Positions 35,854-46,795 of a stretch of 64,000 bases of DNA are shown in pieces (within the stretch, counting starts at the first letter, position 1; every line of letters begins with the position of its first letter). A model generated the notes under the pieces. That model did no database searches. It had not been told where the DNA came from and saw only the letters and a program-made list of their open reading frames with translations. The stretch is from Archivesica marissinica (Eukaryota; Mollusca; Bivalvia; Venerida; Vesicomyidae), in contig CM026397.1 in assembly GCA_014843695.1 (NCBI GenBank), forward strand, positions 47,058,891 to 47,122,890. The letters run 5' to 3'. Position numbers and translations under genes: made by a program.

Positions 35854-36434
35854 ACTTTGCTTGTATTCAGTGCAATACAGCCATGTCATAAATGCTTATA
35901 TGTCCGCACGTTTAATAACACCTACAATGATTCTGATTGGTCGCGACGCGACATTGACAGCTTGTAATACTCATTCGACATATACATGTCGTTTGTGTTC
36001 ATGCTTTATTTGTTGAAATCAACTGCTTAGATCAGTAAATTGCTAAATATGCACTAGTAGAATACAGTGACTAAAAATATTGTGTCGATTGTTTGCCTGA
36101 ATTTGATTGATTATCTGGGACTATTTACTACGGCGTGCGGATGCAGCTTAATGTAATAAGGCTCAAAAATAAAAACACATTTTCCTTCAAATCCATGGCT
36201 GTTGTTACTGTGGTAATGTGATAAAAGGATTGGGATATATGACAAGGTGTGCGTGCGGTCAGGGTGGTCATCCAAGTGTCCACTCACATTCACTATATAC
36301 CGCTGTAACATCAAGCATTTGTGCTTGTGTCAAACACCAACCAGGGCAGTGTGAATCATTATAAGAGGAACTTATAACTAACACAGTTTATGATTTTACT
36401 AATATTATAACTTCTTATTCTAACTTTATTACAG

Positions 36435-36473
36435 ACAAAGGAAAGTTCTTCAGCTCCGAATCTCAACAGTTGT
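36435..36473 (+). CDS. TRPC: Candidate TRPC microexon (13 codons)
   Basis: This 39-bp segment is flanked by a strong polypyrimidine acceptor (TTTATTACAG, AG 36433-36434) and a consensus GTAAGT donor at 36474. It is an exact multiple of three and open in phase 0, encoding TKESSSAPNLNSC. It falls where TRPC proteins have a poorly conserved, often alternatively spliced C-terminal linker. Because its length preserves frame it could be skipped. There is no homology to prove it, only splice signals, phase and position. Confidence 0.55.
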
Positions 36474-38622
36474 GTAAGTATATTATGTATACGATTTCCG
36501 TAATATCTAATATATGTCCATCAAATTAATGAATTCGGCACAACAACCGTAATAGCTTTCTTAATACCAAATAATAGTCTGCGTAACACGCGCACACCCG
36601 GTGTGGAGTCTTTGTCAACAGGGACTACACTTAGAACTTTTTGAAGTCGTTGACAACAGAGAGTGTTTGTCACAACCATGTCTAGACTGCCATTAATATC
36701 ACAAATGAAACAAGAAATATCTCTTAAAAAGGTAAACGGCGTAGATGGAAGAATGCTCACAAATGGACCATGAAAAAAAAGTACCATTCATTATTTAAAT
36801 ATTTACATGACTACTATTTCCTTCGATGGACGTATGTTCCCTGATTGTATACATTTCCGTACGAGGGTTTCCAACTGATGATGTGCAGCCGCGCTCGAAG
36901 CTACGGGCATGCGCATTCGCAGTGTTAGACAGCGTTCGTCACGAGACAAGCGGTATCTAATTACAGTTTACGCTCTTCCAATGATGATCTATTTACCTGT
37001 TCCGGCACACGGTAAGTTGCAAATCTGGACTAAAACACTTTAAATGAAAAGTGTGATATATTTCCTGTGTGTCATTGAAAAGAATAATTAATATAAATAT
37101 AAGTAACGAATAGCGGGTTAATAGTTTCCATTGGGGTATGAACAACATTGGGCGTGTTTAAGGTTAGCGTGGATGACTTCGGCCTCCACACGCCTAACCC
37201 GCGATTCATTCCTTAAATGGAAATAGTGAGACACGATGGTGAGAAATAAAAACCGCGATATAGCCGCACTTTCTTGATATGTTTCACTAACGGTTATACT
37301 TCTGTCATCCATCGTGCCAGTCCGAGTCTCTTTGTGACTGTGGTGACGAATTGATACCATGGAAAATATCTGTGTGATACACCAAATTAACTTCCTCGTT
37401 AATAAACGGAAGTTCCAATGATCTAAATGACGCGGTATCGAGTCTGAATCCTGCAATTACTTCCGCGTTTCCTCGTAGTGGCCATTTCTCAATACTCCGT
37501 CAACAACACCTTGCGCACCATTGTTGTGGATATGGAATACGATTATCCGTGATTAGAAGACACAAAGCAAGTGCCGTACATTGCTATCCTGCAGATTGAC
37601 CATTATAAATGTGGCCTTGATGAAATGTTCCATTCATTATTCTTACAATTATTTTATGATTTTCTTCTTCTGAATCTGCGCAAAGAGTTCACCAAAACTG
37701 CTTTCTAATGCGCATGCAAGAATTGAACTTCCGCTTTCTATATACGGGCTAGTTGTATACACAACGGACCAAGAAAAACCGGACCAAGAAAAAACCGTCC
37801 AGTGCAAAGAAGTTTACTTTCGATATCACTGTCGACGATAAACAACTGAAAACCATGACCATAAATGAAATATATTAAATGTTGGGTACCGAATGTTGCA
37901 GAGAGACGCTGTTTAATAAGCGTGTATTGATATCCAGTGCTAAAACAATTGCTGAACAGTTAATCATATTTTTGAAACATTGAAGGTTTCTATTACTCGT
38001 CCTCCACACAATTTAAGCATGCCCAGTGTAGTTCATGCCCCGAGGGAAACTATTAACCCCTAATTCCTTAAATATGAATCATTATAACGAGTTGCATGTT
38101 CCAAAAACGAGCTCATTGAAGACTGACGAAATTGTAATTTTAAAGAATCGGAGAAATGAAAGAGTCGCGAAATCTAAATACTATTCAACTTGCCATTCGC
38201 AACAACATATTTACAAACAGCAGACGACAAGAAAGCCGTCCCTGGGAGTTCACTAACATAGTTGTTTCCATAAAGCTATGCATTTGTTACATCTTTTCAA
38301 TTACTTACGAACAATTGATCATTGAGAAAACATATTTGCAATCCGCAATATAATGCCGTCTGCTGGAAAGCATTTGTTATCACGCCAACTTATGAACATT
38401 CATAGTTTAAACAGCCCGATACAAGCATTAACTGTGGAATAACAACATCTTTACTTATTTACTGATAAAGAGAAAACGTAATTGAGTTGGGGGGTTGCGG
38501 TGCAAAATAATATATTGCAGAGGGTAGCCTATATGGCGCCAAATATAACAGATTATCTTGATGTCTCATCTGTTGTGAAATCTAAATTCAACTTCGACAC
38601 TATGAACAGAACAAAAACAATT
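36474..38622 (+). other. Unique intron DNA, nothing recognised
   Basis: About 2.1 kb of single-copy sequence following the microexon. Minus-strand frames at 36521-36787 and 37118-37456 have no family signature. A small tandem ACCGGACCAAGAAAAA pair occurs near 37767-37798. Confidence 0.45.
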
Positions 38623-38778
38623 TCACACACATAATGACATAGATGTGACAACTATTCAGTTCTTATTGTTCTACGTGTATGGCAGTAGTTCAGATAAACA
38701 CACATAATGACATAGATGTGACAACTATTCAGATTATTATTGTTCTGCGTGTATGGCAGTAGTTCAGATAAACACACA
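38623..38778. repeat. 75-bp tandem duplication
   Basis: Two copies of a block starting ACACACATAATGACATAGAT and ending GGCAGTAGTTCAGATAA, with only a few substitutions. Confidence 0.88.
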
Positions 38779-38940
38779 TTTTCAGATGTTTTGTGATTCG
38801 TCCTGTGTAGTTTTTATCTCGACCACAAGACTAATCAGAGACATTGCCATCAAAAATTACATATTTGCATATAATTAAAAACATGTAAAATATAATGCTT
38901 TGTTAACTTGCATACTCTTTCTAGGGGTTGTTCTGTGACA

Positions 38941-38968
38941 CCCCCACCCCACCCACCCCACCCACCCC
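38941..38968 (-). repeat. C-rich tract, potential G-quadruplex on minus strand
   Basis: Six runs of three to five C separated by single A bases. The complementary strand satisfies the four-run G-quadruplex rule with one-base loops. Confidence 0.8.
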
Positions 38969-39044
38969 GAATACCACAATTACTTTATATAACCAAGCAT
39001 TGTTGGGCATCACAATTGCATTATATAAACAGACATTATCGATG

Positions 39045-39268
39045 GAAGTCGTGATAGCGCAGTCGTAGCGCATTCGCTTCAGGTGCGAAAGGCCCATAGT
39101 TCGAACCCTGCTGGAGCTGTTAAGATTGTGCTCTTAGGCAAGGCATTGCCTCTTTTCTCTCTCTCTCTCTCTCTCTCTCACTCGTGGCGATATATTCCAC
39201 CAGGTATGAGGTCTCGAGAGTGATTAATATAAGTTGCAAGAACTTGTTTCGCAATCGAGCTAAAATAA
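39045..39268 (+). mobile_element. Type C SINE, plus strand
   Basis: Head GGAAGTCGTGATAGCGCAGT, A-box TAGCGCAGTCGTAGCG, B-box GTTCGAACCC, body TTAGGCAAGGCATTGCC, a (CT)n expansion at 39155-39182, and tail GCAATCGAGCTAAAATAAAT. Probable target duplication ACATTATCGAT before and GCATTATCAAT after, imperfect. Confidence 0.88.
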
Positions 39269-39388
39269 ATGTGTATAAACTAAGCATTATCAATCATCAT
39301 AATTACCTTATATAACCAGCACAATTACCATTTTATAACACATTAACTTCTGAAGAAATATCGAAACAAATATTCATACCGCGAGATG

Positions 39389-39440
39389 CAACAACAACAA
39401 CAACAACAAAACAACAACAACAACAACAAAAACAACAAAA
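39389..39440. repeat. (CAA)n microsatellite
   Basis: CAA/ACA trinucleotide run interrupted twice by extra A bases. Confidence 0.9.
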
Positions 39441-39580
39441 TTTATTCGACATCAATATTACAGTGCTTCTTGTCTACATTATTACTACTCTGATGGGATC
39501 TCAGACGTAACCAAATAGGAAAAATAATAAGTATTCACACATCTGTCGGAAATGATTCCCACTCAATTGCCCAGCTTACT

Positions 39581-40100
39581 TTAAAGAGGCAAACTCATAC
39601 ATTCCCCAAGTCTTAAAGCTTTAAAGAGGCACACTCATACATTCCACAAGTCTTAAAGCTTTAAAGAGGCACACTCATACAGTCCCCAAGTCTTAAAGCT
39701 TTAAAGAGGCACACTCATACAGTCCCCAAGTCTTAAAGCTTTAAAGAGGCACACTCATACATTCCCCAAGTCTTAAAGCTTTAAAGGGGCACACTCATAC
39801 AGTCCCCAAGTCTTAAAGCTTTAAAGAGGCACACTCATACAGTCCCCAAGTCATAAAGCTTTAAAGAGGCACACTCATACAGTCCCCAAGTCTTAAAGCT
39901 TTAAAGAGGCACACTCATACAGTCCCCAAGTCTTAAAGCTTTAAAGAGGCACACTCATACAGTCCCCAAGTCATAAAGCTGTAAAGAGGCACACTCATAC
40001 ATTCCCCAAGTCTTAAAGCTTTAAAGGGGCACACTCATACATGCCCAAGTCTTAAAGCTTTAAAGGAGCACACTTATACATTCCCGAAGTCTTAAAGCTT
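39581..40100. repeat. 40-bp minisatellite
   Basis: Thirteen copies of TTAAAGAGGCACACTCATAC plus AGTCCCCAAGTCTTAAAGCT. AGTCCCC/ATTCCCC is the main variant. It abuts the next 23-bp array directly. Confidence 0.95.
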
Positions 40101-40104
40101 AGAC

Positions 40105-41950
40105 CTTGGCATATAATACAAGAAGACCTTGGCATATATTACAAGACTATCTTGGCATATAATACAAGACTACCTTGGTATATAGTACAAGAAGACCTTG
40201 GTATATAGTACAAGAAGACCTTGGCATATAGTACAAGAAGACCATGGTATATAGTACAGGACGACCTTGGCATATAGTACACGAAGACCTTGGCATATAG
40301 TACAAGAAGACCTTGGTATATAGTACAAGAATACCTTGGTATATAGTACAAGTAGACCTTGGTATATATTACAAGAAGACCTTAGTATATAGTATAAGAA
40401 GACCTTTGTATATAGTACAAGAAGAACTTGGTATATAGTACAAGAAGACCTTGGCATATAGTACAAGACGCCCTTCGCATATAGTACAAGAAGACCTTGG
40501 TATATAGTACAAGAAGACCTTGGTATATAGTACAAGAAGACTTTGGTATATAGTACACGAAGACCTTGGCATATAGTACAAGAAGACCTTGGTATATAGT
40601 ACACGAAGACCTTAGTATATAGTGCAAGAAGACCTTGGTATATATTACAAGAATACCTTGGCACATAGTACAAGAAGACCTTGGCATATAGTACAAGAAG
40701 ACCTTGGTATATAGTACAAGAAGACCTTGGTATATATTACAAGAAGACCTTGGCATATAGTACAAGAGGACCTTGGCATATAGTGCAAGAAGACCTTGGT
40801 ATATATTACAAGAAGACCTTGGTATATAGTACAAGAATACCTTGGCATATAGTACAAGAGGACCTTGGCATATAGTGCAAGAAGACCTTGGTATATATTA
40901 CAAGAAGACCTTGGTATATAGTACACGAAGACCTTGGCATATAGTACAAGAAGTCCTTGGTATATAGTACACGAAGACCTTGGCATATAGTACAATAAGA
41001 CCTTGGTATATAGTACACGAAGACCTTGGCATATAGTACAAGACTACCTTGGTATATAGTACAAGAAGACCTTGGTATATAGTACAAGAAGACCTTGGCA
41101 TATAGTACAAGAAGACCTTGGTATATAGTACAAGAAGACCTTGGTATATAGTACACGAAGACCTTGGTATATAGTACAAGAAGACCTTGGCATATAGTAC
41201 AATAAGACCTTGGTATATAGTACAAGAAGACCTTGGCATATAGTACAATAAGACCTTGGTATATAGTACAAGAAGACCTTGGTATATAGTACAAGAAGAC
41301 CTTGGTATATAGTACAAGAAGACCTTGGTATATAGTACAAGAAGACCTTGGTATATAGTACACGAAGACCTTGGTATATAGTACAAGAAGACCTTGGCAT
41401 ATAGTACAAGACTACCTTGGCATATAGTACAAGAAGACCTTGGTATATAGTACACGAATACCTTGGTATATAGTACAAGAAGACCTTGGCATATAGTACA
41501 AGAAGACCTTGGCATATAGTACAAGAAGACCTTGGTATATAGTACAAGAAGACCTTGGCATATAGTACAAGAAGACCTTGGTATATAGTACAAGAAGACC
41601 TTGGTATATAGTACAAGAAGACCTTGGCATATAGTACAAGAAGACCTTGGTATATAGTACAAGAAGACCTTGGTATATAGTACAAGAAGACCTTGGTATA
41701 TAGTACAAGAAGACCTTGGTATATAGTACAAGAAGACCTTGGTATATAGTACAAGAAGACCTTGGTATATAGTACAAGAAGACCTTGGTATATAGTACAA
41801 GAAGACCTTGGTAAGTACAAGAAGACCTTGGTATATAGTACAAGAAGACCTTGGTATATAGTACAAGAAGACCTTGGTATATAGTACAAGACGCCCTTGG
41901 TATATAGTACAAAAAGACCTTGGTATATAGTACAAGAAAACCTTGGTATA
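40105..41950. repeat. 23-bp minisatellite (1.85 kb)
   Basis: About 80 copies of ACCTTGGTATATAGTACAAG plus AAG; GGTATA/GGCATA is the commonest variant. The consensus has no stop in the minus frames, producing periodic peptides that are not genes. Homogeneous to the right, more varied to the left. Confidence 0.95.
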
Positions 41951-42864
41951 TAGTATATGAACATTTAAGGTGATGCTCTAAGGCCACATACATTAATTAT
42001 TTATCGTTCTACAGAATTTTGGCAGAAATAAAATGGTACGAACGATTGAAATAAAAAATTAAAATCTAGTTTCCTGTTTCAATCATGTCATGGTCGAATG
42101 AAGAATATAACGTCATGGTCGAATGAAGAATATAAAACTAGATGTCCATGATAACAAAAAGAAAAGAAACAATAACAGCGAGTTTATCAAACAGACCTCA
42201 TTAATTAAAGCAAGCCAAAATACTTGTAACTCTATTTAACTCAGTTTTGTCCCTGGGATATTGGCTGCAAAAGAATTGGAACAACTAAAAATATGCATTG
42301 TACCTATGTAAGAGTTATCGTTCATGAACTCAGCACTGTTCCTTATTGTTCCGAGTTTGAATTCAACCCTTTTGACTGACAGACAGACATACAGACAGAG
42401 GGACGGACGACGGAGAAGTGTGTGTCGCCATGCATTGTAATTTCGGACAATATAATATGAGGATACCTAATATAATTATGTTTAATTCGTAATAATCAGT
42501 AGTGTTCACAATCGGACACAAATCTCTATCGATACTTGAGTCGAATCTGCAGAACATTACGATTGATTATAATCGAATCCAACTAAGATAGAGAGAATGT
42601 CCAATTGCCCACATACTACTCAAAGTTAACGCTTAACCCTTAGCAATCACAACATAAGTCGCTTTTCCTAACAGCATAGTTTTACATACTCATCTCTAGA
42701 TTCTCTATATTTGTGTATAAAAATAAACATAGCTGTCAATATCTCTGTGAACTGTGAAACACTGGGGAAATACTTCATCTTAGTGAACGTTATATCCAAC
42801 GGCATCGTGGCTTTCAAGATTCACTGTAGCACACGAAGGCCACAATAATCGAGTACAGTGCATG
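41951..42864 (+). other. Unique intron DNA, nothing recognised
   Basis: Single-copy AT-rich stretch with a small tandem duplication (TCATGGTCGAATGAAGAATA twice, 42088-42133). No exon or RNA recognised. Confidence 0.5.
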
Positions 42865-45800
42865 TATGGGGCACAGCATGGGATACAGCATGGGGTACAA
42901 CATAGGGCACACCATGGGATACAGCATGGGGTACAGTATAGGGCACACCATGGGATACAGCATGGGGTACAGTATAGAGCACACCATGGGATACAGTATA
43001 GCTCACACCATGGGATACATAATGGGATACAGTATAGCTCACACCATGGGATACAGTATGGGGTGCAGTATAGGGCACACCATGGGATACAGAATGTGGT
43101 ACAATATAGGGCACACCATGGAATACACCATGGGATACAGTATATGGTACAGTATAGGGCACATCATGGGATACAGCACGGGGTACAGTATAGGGCACAC
43201 CATGGGATACAGCATGGGGTACAGTATAGTGTACAGCATAGGGCACATCATGGGATACAGCATGGGGTACAGTATATGGCACACCATGGGATACAATATA
43301 GGGCACACCATGGGATACAATATAGGGCACACCATTGGATACAGCATGGGGTACAGTATATGGCACGCCATGGGATAAAATATAGGGCACACCATGGGAT
43401 ACAGCATGGGGTACAGTATGGGATACAGTATAGGGCACACCATGGGATACAGCATGGGGTACAGCATAGGCACACCATGGGATACAGTATGGGGTACAGT
43501 ATAGGGCACCTCATGGGATACAGTATAGGGTACAGTACGTGGTACAGTATAGGGCACATCATGGGATACAGTATGGGGTGCAGTATAGGGCACACCATGG
43601 GATACAGAATGTGGTACAATATAGGGCACACCATGGAATATACCATGGGATACAGTATATGGTACAGTATAGGGCACATCATGGGATACAGCACGGGGTA
43701 CAGTATAGGGCACACCATGGGATACAGCATGGGGTACAGTATAGGGTACAGCATAGGGCACATCATGGGATACAGCATGGGGTACAGTATATGGCACACC
43801 ATGGGATACAATATAGGGCACACCATGGGATACAATATAGGGCACACCATTGGATACAGCATGGGGTACAGTATATGGCACGCCATGGGATAAAATATAG
43901 GGCACACCATGGGATACAGCATGGGGTACAGTATGGGGTACAGTATGGGATACAGTATAGGGCACACCATGGGATACAGCATGGGGTACAGCATAGGCAC
44001 ACCATGGGATACAGTATGGGGTACAGTATAGGGCACCTCATGGGATACAGTATAGGGTACAGTACGTGGTACAGTATAGGGCACATCATGGGATACAGTA
44101 TGGGGTACAATATAGGGCACACCATGGGATACAGTATAGGGTACAGTATATGATACACCATGGGATACAGTATAGGGCACACATGGGTACAGATGGGGTA
44201 CAGTATAGGGCACACCATGGGATACAGTATAGGGCACACCATGGGATACAGAATGGGGTACAATATAGGGCACACCATGGGATACAGTATAGGGCACACC
44301 ATGGGTACACCATGGGATACAGTATGGGGTACAGTATGTGGCACACCATGGGATACAGTACGGGGTACAGTACGGGTACAATATAGGGCACCGTGGGATA
44401 CAGTATAGGGCACCGTGGGATACAGTATGGGGTACATCATGGGTACAGTACGTGGTACAGTATAGGGCACATCATGTGATACAGTATGGGGTACAGTACG
44501 TGGTACAGTATAGGGCACACCATGGGATATAGTAGGGTACAGTATGTGGTACAGTATAGTGTACAGTACGTGGTACAGCATAGGGCATCATGTGATACAG
44601 TATAGGGTACAGTACGTGTACAGCATAGGGCACATCATGTGATACAGTATAGGGTACATCATGGGTACAGTACGTGGTACAGCATAGGGCACATCATGTG
44701 ATACAGTATGGGGTACATCATGGGTACAGTACGTGGTACAGTATAGGGCACATCATGTGATACAGTATGGGGTACATCATGGGTACAGTACGTGGTACAG
44801 TATAGGGCACACCATGGGATACAGTATGGGGTACACCATGGGTACAGTACGTGGTACAGAATAGGGTACAGTACGTGGTACAGCATAGGCCACACCATGG
44901 GATACAGCATGGGGTACAATATAGGGCACACCATGGGATATAGTATAGTGTACAGTACGTGGTACAGTATAGGGCACACCATGGGGTACAGTACGTGGTA
45001 CAGCATAGGCCACACCATGGGATACAGCATGGGGTACAGTATAGGGCACACCATGGGATATAGTATAGTGTACAGTACGTGGTACAGTATAGGGCACACC
45101 ATGGTGTACAGTACGTGGTACAGTATATGGCACACCATGGGGTACAGTATAGGGTACAGTATATGGCACACCATGGGGTACAGTACGTGGTACAGAATAG
45201 GGCACACCATGGGATACAGTACGTGGTACAGTATATGGCACACCATGGGATACAGTACGTGGTACAGAATAGGGCACACCATGGGATACAGTATAGGGTA
45301 CATCATGGGTACAGTACGTGGTACAGTATAGGGCACACCATGGGATACAGTATAGGGTACAGTACGTGGTACAGTATAGGGTACAGTATGGGCACACCAC
45401 GTGATACAGTATAGGGTACAGTACGTGGTACAGTATAGGGCACACCACGGGATACAGTACGTGGTACAGTATAGGGCACAGCATGGGATACAGTATAGGG
45501 TACAGTACGTGGTACAGTATAGGGCACAGCATGGGATACAGTATAGGGTACAGTATAGGGTACAGTACGTGGTACAGTATAGGGCACACCACGGGATACA
45601 GTATAGGGTACAGTACGTGGTACAGTATAGGGCACATCATGTGATACAGTACGTGGTACAGCATAGGGCACATCATGGGATACAGTATGGTGTCGTGGTA
45701 CAGCATAGGGCACAGCATGGGATACAGTACGTGGTACAGTATAGGGCACATCATGTGATACAGTATGTGGTACAGCATAGGGCACACCATGGGATACAGT

Positions 45801-46795
45801 ACGTGGTACAGCATAGGGCACAGCATGGGATACAGTATAGGGTACAGTATAGGGCACATCATGTGATACAGTAGCGTGGTACAGTACAGGGCACATCATG
45901 GGTGATACAGTACGTGGTACAGTATAGGGCACACCAGTGTGGTACAGTATAGGATGGTACAGTACGTGGTACAGTATAGGGCCATGTGGTACAGTCGTGG
46001 TACAGTATAGGGTACAGCATAGGGCACACCACGTGATACAGTATACGTGGTACAGCATAGGGCACATACGTGGTACAGTATAGGGCACACCATGGGGTAC
46101 AGTATAGGGTACAGTATAGGGCACACCACGTGATACAGTATAGGGTACAGTATAGGGCACACCATGGGGTACAGTACGTGGTCCAGTATAGGGCACACCA
46201 TGGGATACAGTACGTGGTACAGCATAGGGCACACCACGGGATACAGTACGTGGTACAGCATAGGGCACAGCATGGGATACAGTATAGGGTACAGTACGTG
46301 GTACAGCATAGGGCACACCATGGGACACAGCATGGGGTACAGTACGGGGTATATGTAGTCCAGTGGTAACACGCTGGACTGGTAACCCAGGGATCGCAGG
46401 TTCGATCCCCCGTCTGACCTTAATAAAATTAACAGTCTTTCAGATGGGACGTTAAACCACGGTCTCGTGTCGGTGCTTTACACCGTGCACGTAAAAGAAC
46501 CAGAGGAGCTTCTGGAATTGGTCTCTGTCTGTATCATGCACTATCCTCCAAAATCTAAAACAACTAATCTCTTCAGGAGACGTCACTCATATGGGCAACC
46601 GGTAGCGACGATAAATAAACGTAAAACACACACAGTACGGGGTACAGGGTAAGGTACAACATGGGGTACGTACAGCACTTGGTGAAACATGGGATACAGC
46701 GTAGGGTACAGTACGGGGTGAATGGTAAGGTACAACATGGGGTACAGCACTGGGTTTAAACATGGGTACTCAACGGGGTACATACAGAACACGTA
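42865..46795. repeat. 12/36-bp compound satellite interrupted by a SINE
   Basis: Built from 12-bp-like modules (ATGGGATACAGT, ATGGGGTACAGT, ATAGGGCACACC, ACGTGGTACAGT) in shifting order. The left half uses mostly CATGGGATACAGCATGGGGT; the right half is rich in GTACGTGGTACAG. A block of about 515 bp is tandemly duplicated (near 43050-43575 and 43565-44106). The array resumes after the SINE at 46633-46795. Frames on both strands stay open over long stretches because of the repeat and are artefacts. Confidence 0.95.
46352..46632 (+). mobile_element. Type A SINE inserted in the 12/36-bp satellite
   Basis: Most complete type A copy. Tail segment CTTCAGGAGACGTCACTCAT plus ATGGGCAACCGGTAGCGACG ends in ATAAATAAACGTAAAACACA. 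The array sequence CAGTACGGGGTA is present on both sides (46340-46351 and 46633-46644), a 12-bp target duplication, so the SINE arrived after the array existed. The acceptor-stem end of the head is missing at the 5' side. Confidence 0.9.

Noticed and set aside
37118..37456. Minus ORF of 112 codons
   Set aside because: Single-copy but without any recognisable motif, promoter or splice context; consistent with chance in intron DNA.
40139..46369. Long periodic ORFs on both strands (YYIPRSSCTIYQGLL-like and VPYTVSHGV-like)
   Set aside because: Translations of the 23-bp and 12/36-bp satellites; no codon bias or protein family, and several frames are open at once.
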